A stretch of DNA of 64,000 nucleotides from Methanosphaera sp. ISO3-F5. Its GTDB lineage: Archaea > Methanobacteriota > Methanobacteria > Methanobacteriales > Methanobacteriaceae. Location: the NCBI RefSeq assembly GCF_034480035.2, contig NZ_CP118753.2:1645426-1709425 (forward strand). The letters are read 5' to 3'. Shown here piece after piece: positions 18,001 through 26,064 of this stretch. Position 1 is the first letter of the stretch, and the number at the start of each line of letters is the position of its first letter. The notes under the pieces are model-generated. The model had not been told where the DNA came from, did not search any database, and saw only the letters and a program-made list of their open reading frames with translations. Both the position numbers and the translations under genes were made by a program.

Positions 18001-20728
18001 AACCATCTGCATATACTTCAAGATATCCTCTTGATATTTTTTGACCAGTCTTCAGGTCTGTAACAGTAACTGTGAAAGTATTGCTTTCATCATAAGTATA
18101 ACTTGTAGGTGCATTCACCACTACATTTGTAGGATGTATTGTTTTCTCTTCTTCTTCCAGGTATGGATTTTCATTTTCATCTTTAATTGTATTATTTTGT
18201 TGGATCGTTTCATTTGTCACGATTAATGTTACATTTCCATAGAAAGTATTGTTTGCTATGGTGCATGGATTAAATGTTAATAATATTCTTCCAGGTGCAA
18301 ATGAATTATTAACTATGTTTAATGAACCTTCCTTACCTTTAACATCATAACCCGCCTCTCGGTATTGTGTGTTTATAAGGTATCCATTATTGTTTTCAAT
18401 ATAATTATTTTCAACAGTAATATTTGTTCCAGTTAAACATACACTATAACATGTTGCTATACCCTGTTCTAAGTTACGAGCTATTATTTTATTGTTTCTT
18501 ATGGTAATGTTATTGTTACCATAATCAGTATCTACATCTATATTATAAGTTGTAGCATAAACAAGGTTTCCGACAAATCCACTGCCCACTACTGTGCTGT
18601 TTTCAAGCACACAGTTTTGTGATGCAGCAAACACTACACTACTTACTCCATTATTATCTGATGTGTTGAAGTATGAGTTCTTGATTGTTATGTTTTCACT
18701 ATTTCTTATACTGGTTGATCCTCTACCCCAACCATAACCACTATTACATATTGATGTAATATTATCAAAGGTTACATTATGTGCTTCATTTGTAACTATC
18801 ATCGTATTTTCAAACTGTATTCCAGTAATGTTACTTCCAGAACCTTCCCCTGTTATTATGAAAGAGTTGTCTGGTAATTCACTTGTTCCTTCTGCTTTTG
18901 GTGTTGAGAAGAAACTGAAGAAAGCATCACCAGTACTTGATATTATATTCACTGGCTTGTTTATAGTGAATGAGTATTGTTCACCATCAAATTTGCCTCG
19001 GAAGTCTAATGTTTCTCCATTATTAACATCATCATTCAATAAACCATCTGTAATATACTCTGAAAATGTTTCTGGTGTCACTATTTTCACAAGATTGTAA
19101 GTTCCATTAACAGTGTCAAGTCCACTACCTAAGTCAGAATACAAATTGTTCTGGTATAATATTGTATTTTTTTTGGATATTTCAATTGCGTAATCATAAT
19201 TATCAGTAAACACTGTGTTGTCTTCTATTTTAACATTGGATGATTGAACTAGTATTCCTCTACCTTTACCAATATTTATGGTGTTTCCTAATATTTTTAT
19301 TCCTTTGGAACTATAAGAAGTGTATATTCCTGAATTTATGGATTTAACGTAATCTACGGTAGGGTCCCAGTCACTGCTTTTTCCGATGAGGTTGATCTTA
19401 TTATTTTTTATGGTTATGTTTTCTCCAATAACTCCTATACCTTCAGGGGAATTAGCTTCCACACATTCTATGGTATTGTTTTCTATTAGTGTGTTAACAC
19501 CACCAAATTGTTCATATCCATAAAATTGTCTTGCCTGGCCTGTTAAGGTGTTGTTAATTATTTTATTATTTGATGGAGAATTTGCTTTAGCAGTATAATT
19601 TGATCCATGGTAAGTATATTCTGTGGCCATTATTGCATAAACAACTTGGGCATTGTTGAAAGGACTAAAATCGTCGCCTGCAACTACGTGTATTCTGTTG
19701 TTTTTAATGGTATTGTTATTGGATGCTGATTCTATTCCAACACCGTTAGCATAAGTTTCTGAATATACTTCTATTTCATTATCACTTACAATATTATTAT
19801 CACCATAAATTCTTAGAGCATATGCATATTCATGGGCATTTAATGTAATATGGTTGTTAATAAATGTGTTGTTGTTTCCATTACTATAAATTCCTAGGGA
19901 AGTTTTTAATGAATAAGATTCCATCCAGTTATTTAATGTTAACTCATTGTTTTTGAAGAGTATATTGTCTGATTCTATGTTCACTGGAACATAATTAGGT
20001 CGTTTAGTTCCTTCAGGATTATTGTCTTGGTTTGTTTCTACAAAATTTGTGTTAATATTCAGGTTTTCTATAGTTCCTGGTGTTCTTATATCGAGTATGT
20101 ATCCTTTTGATGAGCTATCGGACCTATTTGCAGTTATGTTTAAGTTTTGTAGTGTGCAATATTTTGTTGGGTTTGTTATTATGATGAAATCGCTTGAATT
20201 GTATGTATCATTGTATATTATTTCCAAGTTTTCTATGGTAATATTTTTGAATGTGTTATCTATTCTTATTGCAGTGTTTTTTAGTTGTTTTCCTGCTCCG
20301 TTTAGTGTTAGTGTGGTGTTTTCATATTTGTTGTTATTTGTGGTTATGGTGATTACTTCTGCATTTTCTGGTAGGTATTTAATGTTGTAGATGTTATCTT
20401 TGTTTTCTTCAATTTTTGTTTCATTAATGCCGTAGTTATTGTTTGTTTTTGTGAAGTATTCGTTGAAGTTTTCTTCTGTTATATCTATGGAGCTACTTGC
20501 TGTTTTTATATTATTTTTTGTTTTTATTATTTTCTTTTCGTCTTCATAATTATTGTCATATGTTTGTATTTTTTCATTTTCTGTTATTGTTTGTGTCTCT
20601 GTTGTGGGTGTGTTTTCTATTGTTGTTGTGGTTTGTGTAATGTTATCGGTATCGGCTGCTACTGTTGTTGATATTAATGTTATGATTAAGAAAAGAAAAA
20701 TAATAAAGTATTTCCCTTTTATTTTCAT
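15017..20728 (-). CDS. giant adhesin-like protein with nine Ig-like repeats
   Basis: A 1903-residue exported protein with signal peptide MKIKGKYFIIFLFLIITLIS and a GAAGGA ribosome binding site. Residues about 90-930 form parallel beta-helix, including the GRGSTSIRNS/GNLVYATTYN module shared with the gene at 5234-8803. A beta-sandwich block follows (about 960-1080), then an Ig-like domain. Nine repeats of about 90 residues then run to the end, each with ITGKL.D.NGK, LNINGK, the closing GTNN.T.TY.GN..Y and TTFTV.KQ linkers. No C-terminal membrane helix or LPXTG motif is present, so attachment is probably through the repeats. It is the full-length relative of the truncated gene 6 kb to its left. 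Confidence 0.87.
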   Translation of the reverse strand: MKIKGKYFIIFLFLIITLISTTVAADTDNITQTTTTIENTPTTETQTITENEKIQTYDNNYEDEKKIIKTKNNIKTASSSIDITEENFNEYFTKTNNNYGINETKIEENKDNIYNIKYLPENAEVITITTNNNKYENTTLTLNGAGKQLKNTAIRIDNTFKNITIENLEIIYNDTYNSSDFIIITNPTKYCTLQNLNITANRSDSSSKGYILDIRTPGTIENLNINTNFVETNQDNNPEGTKRPNYVPVNIESDNILFKNNELTLNNWMESYSLKTSLGIYSNGNNNTFINNHITLNAHEYAYALRIYGDNNIVSDNEIEVYSETYANGVGIESASNNNTIKNNRIHVVAGDDFSPFNNAQVVYAIMATEYTYHGSNYTAKANSPSNNKIINNTLTGQARQFYGYEQFGGVNTLIENNTIECVEANSPEGIGVIGENITIKNNKINLIGKSSDWDPTVDYVKSINSGIYTSYSSKGIKILGNTINIGKGRGILVQSSNVKIEDNTVFTDNYDYAIEISKKNTILYQNNLYSDLGSGLDTVNGTYNLVKIVTPETFSEYITDGLLNDDVNNGETLDFRGKFDGEQYSFTINKPVNIISSTGDAFFSFFSTPKAEGTSELPDNSFIITGEGSGSNITGIQFENTMIVTNEAHNVTFDNITSICNSGYGWGRGSTSIRNSENITIKNSYFNTSDNNGVSSVVFAASQNCVLENSTVVGSGFVGNLVYATTYNIDVDTDYGNNNITIRNNKIIARNLEQGIATCYSVCLTGTNITVENNYIENNNGYLINTQYREAGYDVKGKEGSLNIVNNSFAPGRILLTFNPCTIANNTFYGNVTLIVTNETIQQNNTIKDENENPYLEEEEKTIHPTNVVVNAPTSYTYDESNTFTVTVTDLKTGQKISRGYLEVYADGYHYKNITINSESTTFVYANPTHGTHRVRVWFYPEDTNTLEQSQKLHTIVSKKIEGQLKVEAKNNPEIGETITLKATYTLNKNLPHKANITFELPGQKPITLTAVNNTATLETTITTDYIRNILGGREQNIKITAITDNPNIEITEISTKLGVKQATTSIEITPTQSKIGQATTITATVKTPNNTTINTGTITFTDKNGKTIATSNVNNNKATTIITFNNVGSETITATYTGTVHFKNSDKTSTITVTKLDTKITSTASTAKYGEKTTITGKLADENNKAITNADITITINGVQNKVTTNNNGEYTLTTNINKVGQNTATITYNGNTNYNPTSTTTTINVNKQDTIVTINSIPARKYNESVTITGTLKDKNGKTIANANIKLNINNKETTVTTNNIGTYTYTTQADTTGTNNIIISFVGNTNYNSANTQTTFIVTKDTKITINTKNVKYEETITITGKLADENNKAISNTDITLTLNNNKHNIKTNNNGEYTYTTTATTIGTNNVTVTYNGNSNYNPTSTTTTITINKQDTLVTTNTIPATKYTESVTITGTLKDKNGKTLANQNIKLNINGNTVTVKTDKNGAFSYKHTTNTVGTNNLTVTFAGNNNYNNGNTQTTFTVNKQDTTITLNNIKSTYTSNTTITGKLTTNDGKILANQNIKLNINGKTTTIKTDKNGIITYKYQTNKVGTNNITITYNGNTNYQGTTLKKTFTVSKLDLKITINKITTVAYGEKIIIKGTFKDKNGKILGNSKLKLNINGKTTTIKTDKNGIFTYKHTTQKVGTNNITISHQGTKNYNKITKKTTFKVTKQNLKITLNRTNKVGYGSKVYVKGQLTDKHSKIIRNTVITININGKIIRAKTNSKGIYNHSLTTTKLGSNTITVTYPGNKNYNKITKKTTFTVTKQTVKITTNTKQVKGSKKVTVTGKLTTKDGKALRNSKVTLTINGKKKTAKTNTKGAYTLTVTAKTGKNTLIASFTGNKYYNKYTGAKKVFSIA

Positions 20729-21059
20729 ATTTTATTCCTTCGATTTTCTTTATTTTGATGATTAAAAATCATTATTTGACATTTATTGCTTTTTTTGGAT
20801 ATATTGTAATGAATAATTTTTTAATTATATTTTTATAAAATATTCAAATTTTATTTATTCTAATTATGATTTTAATCAATGATTATCTATATATGAATTA
20901 TCTTTAATAAAATTTTTTTTAAGTATTAAAAATAGGTTTGAAAAATAATCCTTGAACTATTTTTTCATTTAATAAGAATATTGTGATTATTCTATCATAT
21001 AAAACGATTATGATATATATTTAAAAGAATTATCATTTTTTCAAAAAAAAATATTAAAA
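20729..21059. other. intergenic, adhesin promoter and T-run terminator of the membrane operon
   Basis: This 331-base A/T-rich stretch separates two leftward units. An A9 run at 21043-21051 (T-run on the coding strand) lies just after the DUF2149 stop and is a likely terminator. The left side supplies the adhesin's ribosome binding site and TATA-like sequences. No gene is seen. Confidence 0.5.
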
Positions 21060-21395
21060 TTAGGAGGTGGTCATGTATTGTCTTCCCGTTTTAGGGTCTG
21101 TGTATACTGTTCCTGTTTTTGTGTATCCTGAACTTGAGTCTTCTATGCTTTCAGGCAGGTCTTTGATTTCTTGTCCTTGTTCTACTTCTACGGTTTGTTG
21201 TGCTTGTTGCATGATTGCTTGTTTTTCTTGTGGGCTCATGTCACTGAACATGATGTTTTGTAGTCCTGTAGACATTACTGCAAATATGAGGAATCCTACT
21301 GCTAGTACTAGCATGATATCTGTCATGTTGGTTGCTGATGACATTGGGTCTATATCTTCTTCTGTTTCTCTTAGTCTACTCCGTCTTAGGGACAT
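21060..21395 (-). CDS. DUF2149 protein, ExbD-like single-pass membrane subunit
   Basis: A 111-residue protein with a basic, cytoplasmic-type N-terminus (MSLRRSRLRETEED), one membrane helix (about 25-44: TDIMLVLAVGFLIFAV) and a polar outer segment. Asp26 at the start of the helix occupies the position of the proton-carrying Asp in ExbD/TolR/MotB. I assign the Pfam DUF2149 family from memory of the N-terminal and helix pattern. It overlaps the ExbB-type gene by 20 bases and has a GAGGT ribosome binding site, so the two should be made together as a channel. The third gene of the operon is a DUF2162 membrane protein. Likely role: proton-driven force generation for a surface process, by analogy with TonB-ExbBD. 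Confidence 0.78.
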   Translation of the reverse strand: MSLRRSRLRETEEDIDPMSSATNMTDIMLVLAVGFLIFAVMSTGLQNIMFSDMSPQEKQAIMQQAQQTVEVEQGQEIKDLPESIEDSSSGYTKTGTVYTDPKTGRQYMTTS

Positions 21396-22041
21396 TGTAA
21401 TCTACCTCTAGGATTGTTTCTGCATAATCATATAATATGTTTATGTCTTGGTGGTACCATTTTCTTCTTATTTTTCCTATTACGTAGCATACTGTACCTG
21501 CGGCTAGTCCTGCTGTGGTTGTGTTGAATGCTGTTGTGAGGTTTGCTGTTAGTGTTTGCATGTCTCCTAGTCCTAGTGCTGCTAGTCCTGGTCCCATTGG
21601 GATGATTGTTCCTAGTAGTCCGCATCCTGATCCTACTTTTGCTACTATATCTACTTTTGTTAGTGATCCTAGCATTTTGGATTCTTGTGTTTCTAGCATG
21701 TTTCTTGCTAGTATTTCTCTTGTTTGTTTGTCATAGTATGTTCTGTCTAGTTTTGCTATTGATGTTAGTACTTCTTTGTCGTATTGGTTTAGTTTGGTGG
21801 TGGTTATTATTTGACAGATTTCGTCTGATGTTTTTGATTGTGCTATTTTTTTGATTACTGTTTCTTTTTCTTCTCCCGTGATTTTCTTTCTTCCCGTGTA
21901 TTCTGCTAATATTCCTCCAATTTCTATTACTGCGAATATTATGAATATTACTAGCAGAATCATTACTGGTAATAGTAAGCTTTGTGCTATGACGTTAAGT
22001 ATTCCTGAAAGAATATCTCCTCCGGGTATGGTTGTTGCCAT
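21376..22041 (-). CDS. MotA/TolQ/ExbB-type proton channel subunit
   Basis: A 221-residue membrane protein with the ExbB layout: helix 1 at about 20-43 (LLLPVMILLVIFIIFAVIEI), a long charged cytoplasmic stretch, helix 2 near 135-158 (GCGLLGTIIPMGPGL) and helix 3 near 165-190 (FNTTTAGLAAGTVCYVIGKI). The GLLGTI and TTTAGLAAG segments correspond to the conserved pore helices of TolQ/ExbB, including pore-lining Thr. GGGAGGA precedes the ATG. It sits between DUF2162 and DUF2149 genes and overlaps the latter. It differs clearly from the second ExbB at 48457-49299, so the genome has at least two such motors. Confidence 0.85.
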   Translation of the reverse strand: MATTIPGGDILSGILNVIAQSLLLPVMILLVIFIIFAVIEIGGILAEYTGRKKITGEEKETVIKKIAQSKTSDEICQIITTTKLNQYDKEVLTSIAKLDRTYYDKQTREILARNMLETQESKMLGSLTKVDIVAKVGSGCGLLGTIIPMGPGLAALGLGDMQTLTANLTTAFNTTTAGLAAGTVCYVIGKIRRKWYHQDINILYDYAETILEVDYNVPKTE

Positions 22042-22057
22042 TCTTTTTTTCCTCCCT

Positions 22058-22759
22058 TTAATATTTTAGTAGATAGCTTCTTCTTTTTGCTATTAGTGCT
22101 CCGAATAGTATCATTATTAGTAGTACTACTATCATCATTAGTACTTGGCCTGATGATTGTAGTTCGATTGTTGTTCCATCAACTAGTAATGAAATGTTTG
22201 GTAGTATCATTAGGCATAGGACAAAGTATATTCCTATGAATATCATGAAATTTCCCAGTACTAATGGGTATGGTTTGTTTATTTTTTTTACTATTGTTGA
22301 TGATAGTAGGTATGTTATTCCCATCACTATGACTAGGGCTATTGCTGAGAAAGCTCCTAGTGTGACTGTTGACACCCCTGCTACTGGTGCCACTAGTATT
22401 ACTGATGCTAGTATTGCTCCAAAACAGCATGGGCATGGTGCTACAACTGCCATGCATGTTGCTGATCCCACGTCCTTCTCAGTTACTTGCCAGTCGTAGA
22501 TTGTTTTAAATCCTGTTATAACAATTATTAGTGCTATGATGGCGAATATTGCTCCACTATATCCGTATACTATTTCGTATACTTGTTGGGTGTATGGTTG
22601 ACATATGTAGGATAGTATTAGGAGTCCTATTGCATAACCTACTAGGATTAGTCCGACTGTTTTTCTTTTTATTCCGGAAAATCCTAGTGCCAGTCCTATT
22701 TTCACACCGAATACAAGTACTGCAGCTAGTATGCCGTATTGTAAGAATTGTTCAAGCAT
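22058..22759 (-). CDS. DUF2162 polytopic membrane protein with intramembrane CPCC
   Basis: A 233-residue protein with about six or seven membrane helices and very few charges, started from an ATG with a GGTGAT ribosome binding site. I assign it to the DUF2162 predicted-transporter family. The striking feature is C102 and CPCC at 109-112 (ATCMAVVAPCPCCFGAI) at or inside a helix. CPC motifs line the metal path of heavy-metal P-type ATPases, and paired Cys in helices also carry electrons in CcdA/DsbD proteins, so metal or thiol transfer is plausible. It is the first gene of the leftward operon with the ExbB-type and DUF2149 genes. Substrate is unknown. Confidence 0.75.
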   Translation of the reverse strand: MLEQFLQYGILAAVLVFGVKIGLALGFSGIKRKTVGLILVGYAIGLLILSYICQPYTQQVYEIVYGYSGAIFAIIALIIVITGFKTIYDWQVTEKDVGSATCMAVVAPCPCCFGAILASVILVAPVAGVSTVTLGAFSAIALVIVMGITYLLSSTIVKKINKPYPLVLGNFMIFIGIYFVLCLMILPNISLLVDGTTIELQSSGQVLMMIVVLLIMILFGALIAKRRSYLLKY

Positions 22760-23085
22760 GAAATCACCATTCTTATATATTGTTTGTTAATGATTTGGTT
22801 ATTTTTTTTATAAAAATTCTTGAAACCATATAAAGATATTTTTATTTATCTTTATTAATTAATATTAGTATGCTTTATTCAATCATAATTCTATTATTTT
22901 TTATATAATTTTCATTTTAACCTTATTTTTAGTTTGAATGTTATTTTCATGTTTCTCGTGATTTTATGAAAATGCATACTTATAATAATAAAAAAAGAGA
23001 TATCAATATTCATATTAATAAAGTATACTTAATAACTATCAATTTATTTTGATTAGTTTATTAATTAAACATTATTAAAAATCGA
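22760..23085. other. divergent promoter region, membrane operon / surface protein
   Basis: This 326-base A/T-rich region drives the DUF2162-ExbB-DUF2149 operon leftward (TATA-like CCATATAAA at 22828-22836 read on the minus strand) and the surface protein at 23086 rightward. Shared regulation of the two units is possible. No operator-like palindrome stands out. Confidence 0.5.
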
Positions 23086-25779
23086 ATGGGGGTGAAAATT
23101 TTCTTACATGCTAATAAAAAAGCATTACTAATCATGATAACAATAATACTCATAACAACAATAACCTGTGTATCCGCAGTAGACGAAAACACAACAATAC
23201 ACAAAAACAAGACAATCACAAAAAACATACAACAAACAACAAAAACAGAAAACAATCAAATATACCTAAACCAGGACAACTACCAAGAATACAAAAACTA
23301 TGAATACCCAGAAAACACCCAAATAATAATCAACGACACAATAAACGATGCAGAATTCAACATATACAATAAAAACATTTCGATCACAGGAAATGAAGGA
23401 GCAACACTATCCAACAGTCACATAGAAGTATTTGATGACGGAAATATACGCCTATCAAACATCACATTCACAACAAACGATGAAAGCAAATACACACAAG
23501 TACTAATGATAGAAACAGACAACAACATACTAGAAAACCTAAAATTCAATGAATATAGGTCAACAGCAGACAGAAGAGAATACTACAGGTCAATCAACCT
23601 ATACGGTGACAATAACACAATAATAAACTGTACCTTCGATGTAACACAACCATCAAAACACATAAACTGGGATACATTTTCAGCAGAATGTCCATTCGAA
23701 ACAATAGCAATACACGGAAACAAAAACAACATAAGCAATAACTCATTGTTCATCCAAGAAGGAGAAGAAAAAGATTATCCCTTCGGAACAATATTCGCAA
23801 TATCAGTAAGAGGAGACAATAACACAATAGACTCCAACAACATACTAATGCAAGGAACATTATACCTATACGGAGTAAGAATATACCAATCCAACAACAC
23901 AGTTTCCAACAATAACATAGAAGTAAACTCAATAAGATACGCAAACGGAATAGCAATCGAAAGCCCACAAAGTGGAGTCACAGGAAACAACAAACTAGTC
24001 AACAACACAGTACATGTAACCACACAAAACTCAACAATACCTGGAGAACCATCTTCCCCAGGCCTTGTAGATGCTGCATATGCAATAATGATAACCGAAT
24101 ACAAGTATACTGGTGGAGGACTCTACACCGGAGAAAAATCAAACACTATAGATAACATCATAGAAGGAAACACAATCACTGGTGAATCCTCACAAATGTA
24201 TGCAATAGAACTATTCGGAGGAAAAGGCACAACAATATCATCTAACAACATCCGATCAGTAGGAGTATCAGCTATGGGAATAGCAGGAGGAGGAGCAGGA
24301 ACCAAAATAATTGGTAACAGAATGGAAGTATATGGTCAAACAAACCAAACATTCTACTCAGCCGACTACTATAAACCACAAACAGGTGGAATAAATCTAC
24401 AATATGGAACAGGAACAACAATAACAGGTAACGTAATAATAACAGACAATGGACCAGCAATCAGAAGTCTTGGAGAAGGAGATACACTAATAAGCGACAA
24501 CATCATAGATGTAAACAACAATGAAGTGGCAATAGACATAAATGGTCCAAGAGGATTAACAGCAATTATTGGAAATGCAATAACCAATTTAGCAGACCAA
24601 ATAATCAATGGTGGAGCCTCCTCTGGAAACTTTGATCCAAACCTTATACCAACAGATCCAGAACCATCAAATCCAGAAACTGACGAAACAAACAAAACTG
24701 AAACACCAGAAAATGGCACTGAAACACCTGAAAACAGTACTGTAACACCGGAACAAAATGACACTGAAGTTCCTGAAAACAGTACTGTAACACCGGAACA
24801 AAATGACACTGAAGTTCCTGAAAACAGTACTGTAACACCGGAACAAAATGACACTGAAGTTCCTGAAAACAGTACTGTAACACCGGAACAAAATGACACT
24901 GAAGTTCCTGAAAACAGTACTGTAACACCGGAACAAAATGACACTGAAGTTCCTGAAAACAGTACTGTAACACCGGAACAAAATGACACTGAAGTTCCTG
25001 AAAACAATACTGAAATTCCAGAACCTGAAGAGAATCAGACAGAAGTACTGGTACCTGAAGAGAATCAGACAGTCGTTCCAGAGCCTGAACCACAACAAAA
25101 TCAGACAGAAGTACCTCAACCAGAAATAGAAGAAAATACTACAGAAATTCCAGTAATAGAAGAAGAACAAAAAAATCCTGAAGAACCAAAAGAAAACAAA
25201 ACTCAAGAAGAGAACAAAGAAGAACAAAAGGACCAAGAATCAGAAGAGAACAATACAAGCACTGAAGTTGAAAACAATGAGACCACAGATACAAAAACCA
25301 ACACAACAACAATCCCTGATATTATAATCGAAAATACAACAGTCACACCAACAGAAAACAGTACACAACCAGCACAAGGTGAACTGGTTGAAGACATGGA
25401 AGTAATAAATGGTACTCAACAAGTGGTAAATGATACAACAAGTGCTGGTGAAAAACCAGATGACAGCAAAGATAGTGATGATTCTACAGATCCAGTAGAA
25501 CCACAACAGCCACAGCAACCAGAAAGTCAGGAGTCAGAAAATTCAGAGTCTGAAGACACATCCAATCAGGAAAGTAAACCTAACCAGGAAGAGCAACAAT
25601 CATCTAGTGCAGGTAAGGATAATGCCGTTGCAACAACTGCAACCATAGACAGTTCCAAGGTTTATGAAATTACTCAGAAGTTACCTGATGATTTGATGCC
25701 TGAACATCCTGAAATAATTATTGTATTATTGTTAACATTATGTGCAGCTTTCACATATGGTTATCTTAAAAAGAGATAA
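23086..25779 (+). CDS. membrane-anchored beta-helix surface protein with Pro/Glu/Thr repeat stalk
   Basis: An 897-residue exported protein. The signal peptide spans roughly residues 1-31 (core LLIMITIILITTITCVSA). Residues 50-500 form a parallel beta-helix. Residues 520-850 are a Pro/Glu/Asn/Thr stalk that includes six identical 15-residue repeats (PENSTVTPEQNDTEV). The C-terminus is a membrane helix (EIIIVLLLTLCAAFTYGY) with KKR stop-transfer. Unlike the other beta-helix proteins here it lacks Ig repeats and is anchored in the membrane, as is the CobN-like protein at 31010. Start uncertain: ATG 23086 lacks an upstream site, while GGGGGTGA lies just after it. It diverges from the ExbB-type operon, suggesting a link. 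Confidence 0.82.
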   Translation: MGVKIFLHANKKALLIMITIILITTITCVSAVDENTTIHKNKTITKNIQQTTKTENNQIYLNQDNYQEYKNYEYPENTQIIINDTINDAEFNIYNKNISITGNEGATLSNSHIEVFDDGNIRLSNITFTTNDESKYTQVLMIETDNNILENLKFNEYRSTADRREYYRSINLYGDNNTIINCTFDVTQPSKHINWDTFSAECPFETIAIHGNKNNISNNSLFIQEGEEKDYPFGTIFAISVRGDNNTIDSNNILMQGTLYLYGVRIYQSNNTVSNNNIEVNSIRYANGIAIESPQSGVTGNNKLVNNTVHVTTQNSTIPGEPSSPGLVDAAYAIMITEYKYTGGGLYTGEKSNTIDNIIEGNTITGESSQMYAIELFGGKGTTISSNNIRSVGVSAMGIAGGGAGTKIIGNRMEVYGQTNQTFYSADYYKPQTGGINLQYGTGTTITGNVIITDNGPAIRSLGEGDTLISDNIIDVNNNEVAIDINGPRGLTAIIGNAITNLADQIINGGASSGNFDPNLIPTDPEPSNPETDETNKTETPENGTETPENSTVTPEQNDTEVPENSTVTPEQNDTEVPENSTVTPEQNDTEVPENSTVTPEQNDTEVPENSTVTPEQNDTEVPENSTVTPEQNDTEVPENNTEIPEPEENQTEVLVPEENQTVVPEPEPQQNQTEVPQPEIEENTTEIPVIEEEQKNPEEPKENKTQEENKEEQKDQESEENNTSTEVENNETTDTKTNTTTIPDIIIENTTVTPTENSTQPAQGELVEDMEVINGTQQVVNDTTSAGEKPDDSKDSDDSTDPVEPQQPQQPESQESENSESEDTSNQESKPNQEEQQSSSAGKDNAVATTATIDSSKVYEITQKLPDDLMPEHPEIIIVLLLTLCAAFTYGYLKKR
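24733..25008 (+). repeat. six 45-bp in-frame tandem repeats
   Basis: A 45-bp unit encoding PENSTVTPEQNDTEV is repeated six times without base changes, then decays (AACAGT to AACAAT in the last unit). This expands an extended, sequon-containing (NST, NDT) stalk. The unit length being a multiple of three keeps the frame whenever copy number changes. It also keeps all minus-strand frames open, producing long spurious frames there. Confidence 0.95.
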
Positions 25780-26064
25780 AGCTTTAAAATTATGATTTTA
25801 TATTAATGGGAGGTAAACAATTACTTTTCATTATCAAACCTTTTTTTTACAAAATTTTTTTTTAGTAATTTTTTTTATTTTTGCTGATTATTTTTTTTAT
25901 CAACGTTTCTTCCTAAATTTTTATTTTTTCTTCAATTTTACTTAAATTTTAATTGTATTAATTATAATAGTATGTAAAAATAAATCTAATATCATAAAAT
26001 ATAATTCCCTTTAATGAATATTGTATACTATAATCAGAATTATATTAAAAACAGGTGAAAAGAG

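Noticed and set aside
24733-25008. Possible CRISPR array
   Set aside because: Units are contiguous and identical with no spacers, and they encode a protein stalk in frame; no cas genes are near.
24369-25236. Several leftward frames of 149-212 codons over the 45-bp repeats
   Set aside because: A 45-bp repeat lacking stops keeps every frame open; the encoded repeats (FSGTSVSFCSGVTVL type) have no start signals or family resemblance.
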